The notes under the pieces were generated by a model. It did not search any database, had not been told where the DNA came from, and worked only from the letters and a program-made list of their open reading frames with translations. Shown here piece by piece: positions 12,596 through 26,400 of a stretch of 64,000 bases of DNA (positions are counted from its first letter, which is position 1; each line of letters starts with the position of its first letter). The DNA is from Ahaetulla prasina. Lineage: Eukaryota > Chordata > Lepidosauria > Squamata > Colubridae. The position numbers and the translations under genes are program-made. The stretch covers positions 197,820,698 to 197,884,697 of the forward strand of contig NC_080539.1 of the NCBI RefSeq assembly GCF_028640845.1, written 5' to 3'.

Positions 12596-14374
12596 CAAAC
12601 AATTAAAATAATATAAAATAAAATCCAGCATATTATTAGAAAGGGAGTTCTACAGCTATAGAGCAACACTGGGAAAATTATTTCTACTATCCAGAAATGT
12701 TGACATTCAGAATGCAAAATTGCTATCTACTGCTCCGAGTTTGGTCTAGTGCAGACCTACCTTACAGCAGGTGGGCCATGTCCCGCCAATCTGGGCAGTG
12801 GCAGTAGAACAAGAGAGCATCATTCCTGATGGGGCGTGGCATCATTTAAACACTGAATGCTGTTACAACACAGATGCTTTAGTATTAGCCCTTCAGAATT
12901 TTTCAAAATATGCTTATAAAGGTATTTTCTAAGCAAGAAGAATAATGTAAAAAAAATCTTATTGTTTTAATGACAAATATTTCTAAGCTTAAGATCTCCA
13001 TTATTTAAATTTATTAAGATCAGCATCAGATGTTCCAGTGCCATGTTGGAAAATACATTTTTTGCCAATATCTTCCTCTTTCTTCCAAACCAAAATGACA
13101 TAAAAGTTTTCAAGCTTATATTATATATCAAGATTATTTGCTTGACAGTGAGTAGCAATGTTCCACTGATAGCTTAGATTCCAGTTTCACATTCTCTTTA
13201 ATACTAAACACACGCAGTAAGAAATATTTCTCTGAATGGGGAAAGAAATCCAAGCTAGTTTAATCTTTAAAAAGTAATATGTATTTATTTAAATATCTAT
13301 AGAAATCAAAAGTAGTTTAGTTTTTACATAAGGTTTTAAAAGTTGATGGTAAGTGAACTCTGTACCCGAGCATTGTTCTAACTCATTTTGTATAATGTAG
13401 GAAAGTGTGCTAATGAAGTAGGATTACTCACTTAAGTTCCTTTTCATTAATATTGACTTTAGTTAAGCAAATAAATCAGCCAGGATAGTCAGAGAACATC
13501 AAGGAAACAATAAAGCACAAGGGCATTTTGCTAGATGAGGAGGCTACTTTTTAATAAAATAGTAGTTTATGTGGTTAAAGAAAAAGATATTCAGCATTAA
13601 AGAGAACAAATAAGTTGCAAACCTTTGTGTTAGTTGTCGTATGCATCTGAAAAGTTGTATTGGAGAGAACATCACTACTGGAAAATAGGAATTCATACTG
13701 GTGTCCCAACCATCACAAAAGAAGATTTGAACTAACATAGCGATTCACCTAAAAGCTATCTTAGAGGAAGTGGATTATCCAGATCCCTTACAATCTGGTT
13801 TCTGAGCTGGGTATGGGATTGAGTCACCATTGATTGCTGTAGTTGGATAACGTTTGTTGGGAAATGGATGGGAGCGTGCACCCTTCTTGATCCTTTTTGA
13901 CCTTTCAGGAAGATATTCTGCACCATTGAAAGTTTTTAGTCCCTTAAAGATGAAACATGCTTTAAGCATTCAGAGTAGAAAAAGATATGGAAGAATGGGA
14001 AACAGAATGGTAGTTCCTAAAGAGTAGAGAGCATGCAACTATGCCAAATAGGATTACAAAGAAAAAAGCAATGATAGTTTTGGCTTGCTGCTATGACAAA
14101 ACTGAAATATATGCCAGCTAGATCTATTGGCTCATTGAATGTGCAGTTTGTCAGGAGCAAAGATCAGGGATGGACAGAGAAACTCCTAAGATATTATAAC
14201 TCAGTGAAATTTCACTCTCGATGGACCGACCCAGATTGGATCTTGCAGTAGTATCCTGGGACCTTCAAATTTCAACTTCACTATTATCCACTCTTGCTAA
14301 CATTGGTGGGAGCAAATGATATGGCAGATAACAGCTAAAGCCTTTACATTTCTAAAAATCATTTTCTCTTTTAG
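12596..14374. other. sequence upstream of the initiator exon, nothing recognised
   Basis: No repeat or exon recognised except the polypyrimidine/acceptor signal directly before the ATG at 14375. Confidence 0.4.
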
Positions 14375-14494
14375 ATGGAGCAGCTCTCAGATGAAGAACT
14401 TGATCATGGTGCAGAAGAAGATAGTGATAAAGAAGATCAGGATCTGGATAAAATGTTTGGGGCTTGGCTTGGAGAGTTGGATAAACTCACACAG
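14375..14494 (+). CDS. RAPH1: RAPH1 coding exon 1 (residues 1-40)
   Basis: The exon begins on the initiator ATG itself: a pyrimidine tract ending in ttttag lies directly before it, so the 5' UTR and Kozak context come from an unseen upstream exon. It encodes an acidic stretch ([12 protein letters not shown]) followed by the amphipathic [16 protein letters not shown]. By homology to RIAM/lamellipodin this is the talin-binding helix. The donor gttaaa is weak but phase 0. Confidence 0.95.
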
Positions 14495-17400
14495 GTTAAA
14501 GTTTGTTTATAATTCTGTGAAATGCAAACAGTAAAAGAGATCACTCTTACTTGCTATAACAGCTTTCTATAAGTTGCATCCTCAGTGTGTGTGTAGTAAA
14601 AATTTCCTTAGTTACAGCCAATGTGACTGCTGTAATCCATTAGCCGATTGATTTAGGGCAGGGGTCTGCAACCTTAAACAATCAAAGAGCCATTTGGGCC
14701 CGTTTCCCACAGAAAAACACCCACCCACAGAAAAACACACACCGTAGCCACAAAACTTGGGTGGGCCTGGCCAACTCGATGTCAATCACTCCCACCCAGT
14801 CACATGACCCCCCTAGCCATGCCTACCCAGCCACAAAACCATTCTCTCTCTCTTTATGACTCCCTCTCCCTCTCTCTCCCCTTTGCTGTATCTCTCTGTC
14901 CCTCTCCCTATCTTCCCCTCTGTGTATCACTCTGCATGTGTCTATGTCTGTGTCTCTCCCCCTCTCTATGTATCTCTATGTCTCTCTCTCACCCCCTCTC
15001 TGTGTAACACTCTGTGTTTGTGTCTCTATGTCTCGCTCCCCTACCCCCCTCTCTGTATGTGTGTGTGTGTCTCTCTCTCTCTTGGAAAGCCGCGGCTGGC
15101 CAAGTCAGCAAATTCTTCTTGGGGCATTTTTTTTTTTGTTTACATTTATACCCCGCCCTTCTCCGAAGACTCAGGGCGGCTTACAATGTATAAGGCAATA
15201 GTCTCATTCTATTTGTATATTTTTTTACAAAGTCAACTTATTGCCCCCCAAACAATGTGGGTCCTCATTTTACCTACCTTATAAAGGGTGGAAGGCTGAG
15301 TCAACCTTGGGCCGGGCTCGAACCTGCAGTAATTGCAGGCTTTGTGTTCTAATAACAGGCTTCTCTATTGCCTGAGCTATCCCAGCCCAACCATTTTGCT
15401 ACTCCTTTTATTTCTTCTTTTTGAAAATCCAGGCTGGCTGAGGAAAGATTGCCAGCAGCAGTGGAGGCTTCCCTTCAGCTGACCGTCCTCTTCCTTCCCC
15501 CCCTCCTTCTCCTCTTGCGACCCCCCTGGCTGGCTGTGGCTGAGCTGGGAGCGTGCACACGTATGGGGAGACCCTCCACAACCGAGTACCAAAGCACAGC
15601 AAAGGTGTGCACACTTAAGGAGGGTCTTAACAGGACACGGCTTCTCTCCTGCACTGAGGCTCCGGCTATCACCTTGCCATGTCCCCCACCCCCAGCAGGT
15701 CTTCGGCTGAGCACGGAGGTCGCGAACTCCAGCCCAAAGCAGTAGGAAGCGAAGGCTGCCTTAGGCACAAATGTGGCATGAAGGCAAGTACAGGGCCGCT
15801 TCTCACTGGAAACCCTCCTCCTCCTCCTCTCGTGACCCTCTGGCAGCTGTGGCTGAGCCAGGAGTGTGCGCACATGCAGGGAGACCCTCCTTAAGTGAGC
15901 GGCTGCCTGCCCAACATATGACTTTCCTGCTCTTTGGCACTCATTTGAGGAGGGTCTCCCCATGTGTAAGCACGCTCCCACCTCAGCCACAGCTGGCCAG
16001 AGGGTCACGAGAGGAGGAGGTCGCCCGAAGGGAAGCCTCCACTGCGGATGGTGATAGTTCTTCAGCCAGCCCGGATTTCCAAAAATATCCAAAAAAGAAA
16101 AAAGGGGCGGGGGTGAGGCCAACCAGTGATGGGACAGGGAGCCACAGCAGAGGGCCCAAAGAGCCTCATGCAGCTCCGGAGCCGCAGGTTGCCAACACCC
16201 GATTTAGGGTAATGCTCCTGATAATATAGGTTATATCAGCAAGAGAGATTATAATTTATAAGCAGTATTTTTACACAGAATATTTAACTGCTCTTATGTT
16301 TTCTTCCTATCATTGGAAGCAGCTCACCAGGCTTAAAAAAACCTAGTCCTGTGGAATGGTTAACATTATGTCAGTGTTTGGATTTCTGGCTTATTATATA
16401 TTTCTGAGTCTCCAGTAATCCCCTGTCACTAGTCAGTAAGGTAGAAGAGGAGGTGGACAACAGATTCCCTATTTTCCTTTCCCCCAATGAATACACTTCC
16501 AACCACTAGGGCAGTGTCTGGCCTAGCCATTTAACCCAGTCTTCACTCCCTCCTCTTCCTCCTACCCTGTCTGTACACCCCCGCCCTGGCTCCAGTACTC
16601 ATTTCAGTGCTTAGGGTTACCACCAATACTTCCCTACTTTGCTTGACCAAGACAGTTCCTGATCAGTGGTGGGATTCAACTGGTGTTACAACCGGTTCGC
16701 TCCGTGCAAGGGCATTGCATTTCAGAACAGCTGAGATGCGGCAATCTGCTCTGCAGTGCCTATCAGCTGGCCCAAAAATGAACAAATATAGGTAGGTGTA
16801 GCACAGGGGCGGGCAAGAGGGTCCAGTTGACGGTCAGAGCGAACCAGTTTGTTCTCAGCTCACCATTGCCGCTACTGGCTTGCCCAAACTGGGGCAAACT
16901 GGTAGAAACCCACCATTGTCCCTGATATTAAATCAGCAGTAACTATGGCCCTATATCGTAGATAACTGGATACATTTTTCCTTGCCTATATAGAGGTCCA
17001 TACAAATATTTTATTTTGACATAGATTAATTATTGGTAGCCATTAAACATTTTGTACACACAAATTTTTGTAAGAAAAAATACCTGTTGAGTTAATTATT
17101 TCCTTATGTTCATTTATATATGATATGGTTCTTGATTATTTTTCTCAAATTTATTTATTTAGAGTTTGGATACAGACAAGCCTATGGAACCAGTTAAAAG
17201 ATCCCCTCTTCGCCAGGATGCTAATATTGCCAACTTCTCTTACCGCTTTTCCATGTACAACCTGAATGGTAAGATTGATAAATCATTTCAATTAGGGGGG
17301 GAAAATAAATTATATATTTAAGTACAAAACAAACAAAAAATCCTATTGAAATCTTATTACTTTGTCTATGTATGCAGTACATATTATTTTTCTAAATAAA

Positions 17401-20400
17401 GTTATCCAGAAATAATTTAAACGCACATCAGATAAATTAGTAGTTTGACTTACACATAATGCTAAGCCAATATGATTGATTTGGTTTTGGCCCAGCGTGA
17501 TATATGAATGCAGCCAATAAAGAGATTTATTATTTATTCTTGTCAGTAAAATATTCTTCATAAGTATTGTTTATTAGCATGTGAATTCTGACATTCTAAA
17601 TATGCCTTGATTTATATTTTAATCCAGAATAATTAATTAATTTGTTCTCTGCCCATTTCCTCTGGGAAGTGGAAGATATTGAGAAAACAAATTAGGACAT
17701 GAGGAATTCATTATTTCTTCACTCATCTACAAAAATAGCCTTATCTTGTTCATTAGACCATGGTTAAAATATTTTTTTTCTTAACAGTATGTGCAGAAAC
17801 AGTCCATGCAGTAAAAACAGAAAGCCTGACAATAATTTCCACAAGTTGATCAATAACATTGTTAAGGGAATCACATTTCTTTCCAAATTGCTGCTATTTC
17901 TGCCTGCATGTGTATGCACAGCTACTTCATTTTTTTCGCCAGCAAAACTAAAGTGGCTGTGCATACAGATGCCTGCAGAGACACTTGTGAACAACTTCTG
18001 AACCCGATCCATGAATCTAGAAAAAGAGATAGCTGTTTTAATTTGAGTGGGGGGAATCCAAAGAACCTCTTTTTGATGGCTTTGCATGGCTCAACTAATC
18101 AAGTAAATCTAACATTAAACTAAAATATCTTTGATATAGTGGAACCTGACAATTGAAATTCGAATATTGTTTATGTTCTTGTCATTCACTGCAGAAGCCT
18201 TGAACCAAGGTGAGACTGTAGATCTTGATGCTCTTATGGCAGATCTTTGTTCCATAGAGCAGGAGCTCAGTAGCATTGGGTCACAGTCCGCCAACAGTGC
18301 ATCAATGAAATGTTTTCCCATAGAAGGGAAAATGACCCAGAAACCATCAAGTGGTAGCCGACTTCCTTCCAAGCACGGTAGCATGAAAGGATTATCTTCA
18401 TCTAGTCAAGTAACAAAGCCTTCACATGCTATCTTCTCTCTGGATGACATTACTGCGCAGTTAGAGAAAGCATCTCTGAGTATGGATGAAGCAGCTCAGC
18501 AATCTATAATTGAAGATAGCAAGCCTGTAGTTGCTATTCAACATAGGAGGACAGCATCAGCTGGTACTGTGAGTGATGCTGAAGTCCGTTCTATCAGTAA
18601 TTCGTCCCGATCTAGTATCACATCTGCAGCATCCAGTATGGACTCCCTGGACATTGACAAGATGACAAGACCTCAAGAGTTGGAGTTGACCTCCCATGGG
18701 CAGCCCATCAGTGAGGTAAACTATGATTGATTGTTCATAGCAATTAAGTTTCAAAATATAATTCATTGGTTCATTTTGGGCCCTTTATAAAATAAAGAGA
18801 GCTTTTTACTATTTAGCTGTTTTCCTCTTATCAGTTGCTGCATAGGAGTCTTCTAGAGAGGATATCCATAACAAATTTTATTAATGATTATGATAATACG
18901 TGCTTAGATACAAGAGCAAAGTGATATTTAATCTGAAACAGTAACTTTTTAATAACATTACTTGTTTGTTTGCACAGCTAAGGATTTAAATATAGGCTTC
19001 TCTTAGATATATAAGCATCCATTTTCATGTTATGGCTAAGTTGTTCTTACGGCACAGACCTTTCCATTGACCAAAATCAAAGAAAAAGACCAGAATCATT
19101 CAGCAAGGATGGAAATTAGTTTAGTTGACTTCATAATTTTGTATGAATTATTTTGAAAATGGGGAAGTGACAGATAGGTAAACTGGATTGTGACTGCAAA
19201 GACGAGAAATTAGGTATGGGAAAAAATAGAACGAGTAATGGAGAAAGATATATTGTCTGAGGTAAAGGAGAAGAAAAATGTGGAAGACTTAATAAGAGAC
19301 AAGTAAAAAGAACCTGGAATTTGAGAATGAATAGGTTCTCAATGAAGGAAAAATATGCCAGTCCTGAAGTGGTTATTAAAAGGTAGTGACATTTTGGTAT
19401 TCTATATGTGCTCAATTTTACATGCTATTCTTACCAGCCAATCCTCTGATTGTAGGCCGTTCTTAGGGAAAAACAAGACCTGAAAAATTATATTATGAGA
19501 AGTCCTTGGTGCTCTCTAGCACTGATGATGTTACCTAGTTTGGGTAATGAAACTTCTGTAAGAAAACAAGCAAGCTCAGAGAGCATCAAGCACCCCTCAT
19601 GTCAACCCTGAACTGCAAATATTCTTTATAAATTATATGATGAAGAAGAAAAAAACCTAAAAATCTTGAAATAATTTGAAAGTCTGCCTTCTTATCCCTT
19701 TTCTAAAATGAATAACTTAATTTAAATGCTAACAAGTAATATGTATCAACAGTTCATTACCACAGATTAAATATAGATTTATTCTTCCAGTATTCATTGC
19801 AAACTCATGCACAAAACTCATACACACACATTCTTCTTTTGTTTTATAGATTCCAAGCCCTAAGATACAATCAAAATAAACATCTTAACAACATTTTTGA
19901 CCTGCAACATAGTTTATAATCATGTTAATAATTTTATGGATTTCTACTCCAAATGGATAATCCTAGGACAAGCCTAGGACACTGTACATGTGTTAATGTT
20001 CCAATTTCTAATTTGCATTTCTGATAGGACAAAAATGGTGGACAATCTCTATTAAACATTCTATGAATTGTCCTAATCTATTATGCAAAAAAGATTTTAA
20101 ATTGTACTGAAATCATTTTAAGATCAAAGAAAATTAATGCCATACTCTTACAAGAACAGGACAAACCTGTTATGTCAGGAAATAACATGAATTATTAACA
20201 CTAATTTCATCAAATGCCTTCATCTAATTATAAAAAGTGATTGCAGGCCTAATCCTAATCACTGCACTGTGAGCTGAACCCATAGGCATGGCTTTTTCTA
20301 GCTGACCTGATGAATGAGTTGGATAATGCATGTTTTATTGTTTGTACTGATGTTTTATTTTGCTTTAATTTTTCTTAGTAAGCTACTATGAATTTGAATA

Positions 20401-23400
20401 ATGACATATGGATGTAATAAATGAATGTGCAATCCTCCATTCCCTGTTTTCTCAATTTCCTGTTCCACATTTTGGGGGAATCTGAAAAAATATTGTGGTG
20501 AGGAACCAAAGAAGCTTGAATTAACCAACAGCCCTAATTCATTATTCTCCCCTCGATCTGCTATCAATACTCCATAGAGCTCAGTGATTACACTGTGATT
20601 TAGATTAACCTGATCTCATTTGTTAGGAAGATAAAGTCATTCCAGATCCTTGTTTATTTTGTAATGTGTACAAAATCTATCATTTCTAAATTACTAAATT
20701 TCCTTTGTCCCAAAATCTAGGCTAGAAGAAGGTATGAGAATTGCAAGATTTATATATTCATTTATTTTTTTAAAAAAAACGAATCTCCATTACTGCAATT
20801 TTGTTTGTTTAGAAATGAAATGGAGAAAATTTTCCTTATTTGCAGTTCATATTTGTATTAATGTTAGGAATATGATTATTAATATTATTTTGGCCTACAG
20901 CATTGTGAGCAACATAAATGTCAGAATGACAATGAAACTCAGAATGAAGGAAAGGATTAAGAATATTCTGAGTGGCAATTCACTTACACAGATGAATATT
21001 GCCTAATATGTTTTAAATATTACTCCTTTTTACTCCTGCATTACTGTTTAATGTTGTTGGTTCCTGATCAGAATTTGTTCTCTTTCACTTTAAAATATGT
21101 TAATGAGAGAAGATGTGATTCATAGTTTTTTTTTCCTTTAGAGGTTCATTATTAAGCATAGTGCTAAATACCCTGTTTCTCCCAAAATAAGAGATCCCCT
21201 GATAATAAGCCCAATCAAGCTTTTGAGCGCTTGGCAACACGGCCAAGTGCTTATTTCAGGGTTCAAAAAAATATAAGACAGGGTCTTATTTTCAGGGAAA
21301 CATGTTAATAATCTGAGAGGGTCAGAAATGTTTTAGTTGTTTCTGAATTGTAAAGGATCTGGAAACAAGGCAGTATTATCAGTAAAACAAAATAAACGAT
21401 TAAGGAGGAAAGGAAACTCAGTAGGAATGCAGCCTAGCAAGTTAGAAGCATTCTTTCCTCAATATGTAGTAGCTAGGTGGTAGTAGTAGAAATCAGAATT
21501 TGTCAAATGAACAGGTAGGGAGAGAAATATGAAAAGAAGGGAGATGCTGGAGGATTGAGTGTAGTTACCCAAGCAGTTGGCTGAGGGAGACAAGGATGCA
21601 GCCATACTTAGTGCACCTCTGCTTGTGTGCCTTAAATAGGCTGTGTCTACTAGATAGGCATATGGCAGCTAAATGTGGTAGCAGATGAAAGACTATTACA
21701 TAAGTTGGTGTACAGAAGAGAAAAAATTGTTATAGCAATACAATCTGACCCAAATTCTTTAAAAATGTTTGAAGAGTTTCTAAGAACTACACTGTGTCCT
21801 TTGAAGGTCTATATATATATCCCTAGTTTGTAAGCGTAAGAGAGTGGCATTAGGGGAGAGGGAGAATGGCAAAAATATCAGACCATCAAAATACAAAAGC
21901 TCTACCCCATTCATCTGTGTATCCTGACATCACACATACTTAAAGGTTCTCCCCATGCCTTTTGAAATTTTTTAATTAAAAATAATAATAATTTTAATTA
22001 TTCTACTTTTGTTTTATTTGCCTCCTTATATAATTATCTACTGCTTTCATGTTTTTATTGTTATTTATATATTAATTTATTAATTTTTTATGCTGCCTAT
22101 CTCCCCTAGAAAGTGACTCTGGGAAGCTTACATGTTATAAAACAGTAAAAAATAATTAAAACATTAAAACTATACAGAATAAAATATTATTAAAAACTGT
22201 ACTAAAACTGAAACTAAGAGAGTGAAAAGACGTACAGGAGAAGAATGAGATCTTCTTACCCCATCAGCCACCTCCACTGGTGAGCTATATCTGTATAGTT
22301 GGCTAAAGAAAGAAAATGATAAACTCAACTTACAATTATAGAATGAAATAAAATAGTCTTAACATTGGATATATTGAAGGATATTTTGAATAATGGACTC
22401 AAATGTTAATAGTGTCAAAAGAGACATTTTCTCTTTGGGGAGACGATCTAAAAGATGTTATGGAAGAGGAGCACGTTCTGTCTGACAAGAAATGTAGTTG
22501 AAAGTAAATTCACAGATGAATGGCAAGAATGACATGGAAAAAGATACTATACTTGTCATATAAAGCTGATGTCTTAATAATTAAAAGTACAAGCAATAAA
22601 CCAAGAGAGTGACCTGGATAATTGTTTTATATTGGATTTACAAGGGGGTTGCTAATTTTTTTTAAAAAATCTCAGGAGAATGGATAAAGGAAAAATGAAA
22701 AGAAATCATTTTATTAATGGACTAAAGATGAAGATTGTTAGAAGTAAGAGGATGGAATGTAAAGCTGATTTATTTCCTCAAAGCTAAAATCAGTATGTTG
22801 TCATCTCTGGTAACCATAATGGACTTTTGCTGACATCGGGTCTGAAATAACAGTGTTTGTTTGTTTGTGGATTTATTTATGAAATCAGATCCAATTTTCA
22901 TTTGTATTAGAAATACAAATTAAAGCTTTAGTTAAGCATACGATAAAAAATATACTAGCAAAGGGAAACATTTAAGGAATGCATATAAATAATAGGGATG
23001 AACCCCCACCAAAAGATGTCATGAAGACATCTAATCAACAGAAACATCTGCAGATGCAATGAACAGAATTTCGAAGTTTTAACAAAAAGCAAAGAAAGGT
23101 TTCTCTTTTGACTCCTGTAAAATACTTTAGCCGGAGGTCTGACACAAATTTACATGTACTTTTCAATACAACTTTCCAAAATCATATTATTTGCCTTTTT
23201 TTCTAAATGCCTTATTGCTAAATATCTATAATTTAGAGCTCATAAAAATTAAGGTAATTTTAAAAACCTTGAGACTCTTTTACTTGCTACCACCAAAAAA
23301 CCAGCAAGATAAAAACTTGTACAGGGTAGTCGTCAGTAGTCCTCAATAGTGACTTGAATTTCCTATGCTAAGGAAGTTGGTTGTTAATGATTTTACATTT

Positions 23401-26400
23401 TACAACCTTTTTTTGCCACAATCGGTAAGCAAATCACTGCAGTTGTTAAGTGAATCACAAGGTCATTAAATGAATCCATTTCCCCCCCTTGTTAGCTGGA
23501 AAAGTTATAAATGGTGATCATATGACTCTGGGATGCTGCAGCCATCGTAAATGCATGCTGTGACAATTGTAAATGCAAGAACTGGTTGTAAGTCACATTT
23601 TTCAGTTTCATTGTAACTTTGAATAATCATTAAAAGAATGGTTGTAAGTTGAGGACTACCTATATGTATGTGTGTTTGTATGTGTATGGTGTAAATATAA
23701 GATATATAATGAAGTGTAAGTGTATATAACATAAAAAGGTAGTAAAGTAGCAGATAAAATAAAGGAAAATAAAATTCAAGCAAATGGAAGAATTTACTTT
23801 ACCTACAAGTAAAGTGAATAGAAGAAATGCCTGGTAATTCCTCTAGATCACGGGTATCAAACTCGCGGCGTCACGTTGCCATCACTTGATGTTTCAGGAC
23901 GTTTTCCCCATTTGCTGAGCCTGGGTGGGCGTGGCCTGCACGTGACGCATCCAGCCTGCGGGCCACCAGTTTGACACCCCTGCTCTGGATGGATAGATGA
24001 GAGTCCTTGAAAAGGGAACATCAAAGATGGAGATGGCTCAGAGCCATTGCTATTGAGCCATTTCTACAGGGGCCTATGGGCTGTCATACAGAGATATCCT
24101 TATAGTATCCAATGAAGACTGGTGAGCACATTGCCTTTGGCTTGGCTAAGGTAAATGCCTTATGAAATGTCAGTACCATATTGTAATGGATGATAAGCAG
24201 GTTGGCACAAATCCTTTTGGAAGAGTCTCCCAAACTATAAGCCTAGAACTTAACTTTAAATTGGTCAGGTCGATGTGCTGATATGCTGTTTGAGAACATT
24301 TCTGGCATTTTCAAAGCCTAATTAGCAGAGACTCTCTAATAAGATACCCAATGAGTACATATTGTCAATAGATTTTTAAGCCATCTTCATTAAAAACAGT
24401 CTCTATGGAGCAAAGAGCCCAACCTATAGGAAATCATAAATCTTAAAAATTTCGTATTTATTGGTGGGGGTTTACAGATAACAAGCTCTTTGGTGTTTAT
24501 ATTTTATATACTGTTTATTCAATCAGTTAAAAGCAAACATTTTAAAAGCTTTGATTGCAGTTACAAATAATCAAAATAATACAGCTGTATAATTTTTCAC
24601 TCTTTATTTAGCTTTTGACTTTATTCCAGTATTTGTTTTTGTTTTTAAATAATATCCAAGGAAACTCACTCATAGGGTTTTTTGGTCACATATTAACATA
24701 TCACTGTCTGACTTGCATGCAATATTGGGAAACTGAAGAAAAAGGCCAGGTTTTTTTTAAATATACCGGCATACTATTTTCCATTAAGTCATAAATTTTG
24801 AGTCATAGCATTTCTTAGCAAAGCATGTTCTGCAGAAAACAAGTCAGCAGTTTCCCAATCTTTCTAGCATCTCAGTATCACTGATTCAGCCCTTATTTTA
24901 AAGTATGTGTCATCACTATTACAGAGTGCATTTATTAAAGCGATAACTCAGAAGAGGGCAAGTTCTACTTCCTTTCTCAGAACTCTTTTTGAAGTAATGA
25001 AATAAACATTAAAATAATCAAAGCAATGAGTTAAAAAGTTAATAGAAACAAAAACCCAAATCCATTGTCAGCAGTAGGCGCTATAATGTGAAAAGTTGAT
25101 AAAATGTAAACCAGAAAATTGATTTAAAAGACCAGTGTGGATACAGTGTTTATTTTTCCTGGTATGTAAAGCTAAATAATTAAATGCAGGTGCTCTGGAA
25201 CTAAAATACACTCTGAAAAATATGGTCACATAGATGAGGAAGTTCTGAGAAGAGTCTCTCCAAATCTCAAATTTTAGGCAGGTTTTTATGGGAGAAAGTA
25301 AGTAAATTTGTAAAGCAGGGTGGGCAATTCCTTGGTGGCTGGACCTGCGGTTAATATTGTTGAGGGACAGAAGGATGCAATAATAATTCATGATAGTTGG
25401 AGAGCACACGATACAAGGATTTTCCCGTTTCCTTCCATGCTCCTGGTTTGATAGGTGATACAATGTTGTTTTTCTTCCATATTTTTTTAAGTAATAATAA
25501 AGTTATTTATTTCAGATAGGTTTCATATAGGCTTTGCCTCAGTGGTGAAATCCACTTACCTTAGCTATCGGTTCGGGAATGGGAGTGTGCGGGAGCGCGC
25601 GTGTGCCTCTTCTGCGCATGTGCAGAACCTTTTGCGCATGGGCAGATGGTAAAAAAATGGCATCCCGGCCGGGGGTGGGGGGCAGAGCCTGCCACCACCG
25701 TTACCATTTCAGCGAACCAGATAGAACCGGGGGCAGGGGGTTCACTGCTGCTTTGCCTATTTCCCACCCAATAGTGTATTGTTATATTTTGTTGTCAATT
25801 GTGGACAGAGGGCTGTGTAGGGGTATGTAGCTCTGTGCTGCCCACTTCTGCTACGAACTCTTAATTGGTTTAGCAGTACAGTAACATTTGCTCTTCTCAT
25901 CCTTTTGAATCACTTAAACTGCTAGGCTGAATAAAATTACATTAACTGAATTAAAATCCATAATCTGTATAAATGAAGGTGCAATCTTTCCAGTACAGTT
26001 CATCTCAAAAGCATTAAATGATAAAATATGGAAATCTTGCTTGGCAAGTTCATAAAATGGTAAAAACTAGCAGTCTTTTAAGATGTGTTGGATTATAATT
26101 TAGCAGCATTGCCATTTTCAGCCCAAACAGCATTTCTGGCCAGTAGCCTGTGGCCATGCATTGCTTGGCTTGTAAAATCAACCAGGAAATCAAAAACATA
26201 TCCTGGAAGAAAGCCATAGCAAAAGAACTCTGTTTAGACACAATTCCTAAGAGTTAAGGTTGATTTTAGCACCCCTTTAACTTTACATGCTTCAAATAGT
26301 AGTTTTGACAGGGAGGTCTTTTCAGTATCGGTGAAAATAAGATCTAGTTCAGAAATAGGCACTTTATTCTGATCTCAAAAAGTTGCAGCTGACTTTGTCA

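Larger units (their letters stand above)
14659..16201. mobile_element. 1.5-kb non-autonomous hAT element with 8-bp TSD
   Basis: It runs from caggggtctgcaacc to ggttgccaacacccg with perfect direct repeats ATTTAGGG (14651-14658 and 16202-16209). Inside are a TC/TG microsatellite (about 14838-15088), a nested minus-strand SINE (about 15127-15388) and a GC-rich foldback (15422-16085). The 215-codon minus-strand ORF at 15475-16122 is low-complexity and has no transposase motif. Confidence 0.8.

Noticed and set aside
15475..16122. 215-codon minus-strand ORF (and overlapping plus-strand frames) as a transposase or novel gene
   Set aside because: Composition is set by GC-rich inverted repeats; no RNase H-like or zinc-finger motifs.
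25068..25463. 131-codon minus-strand ORF
   Set aside because: No family resemblance and AT-rich intronic context.
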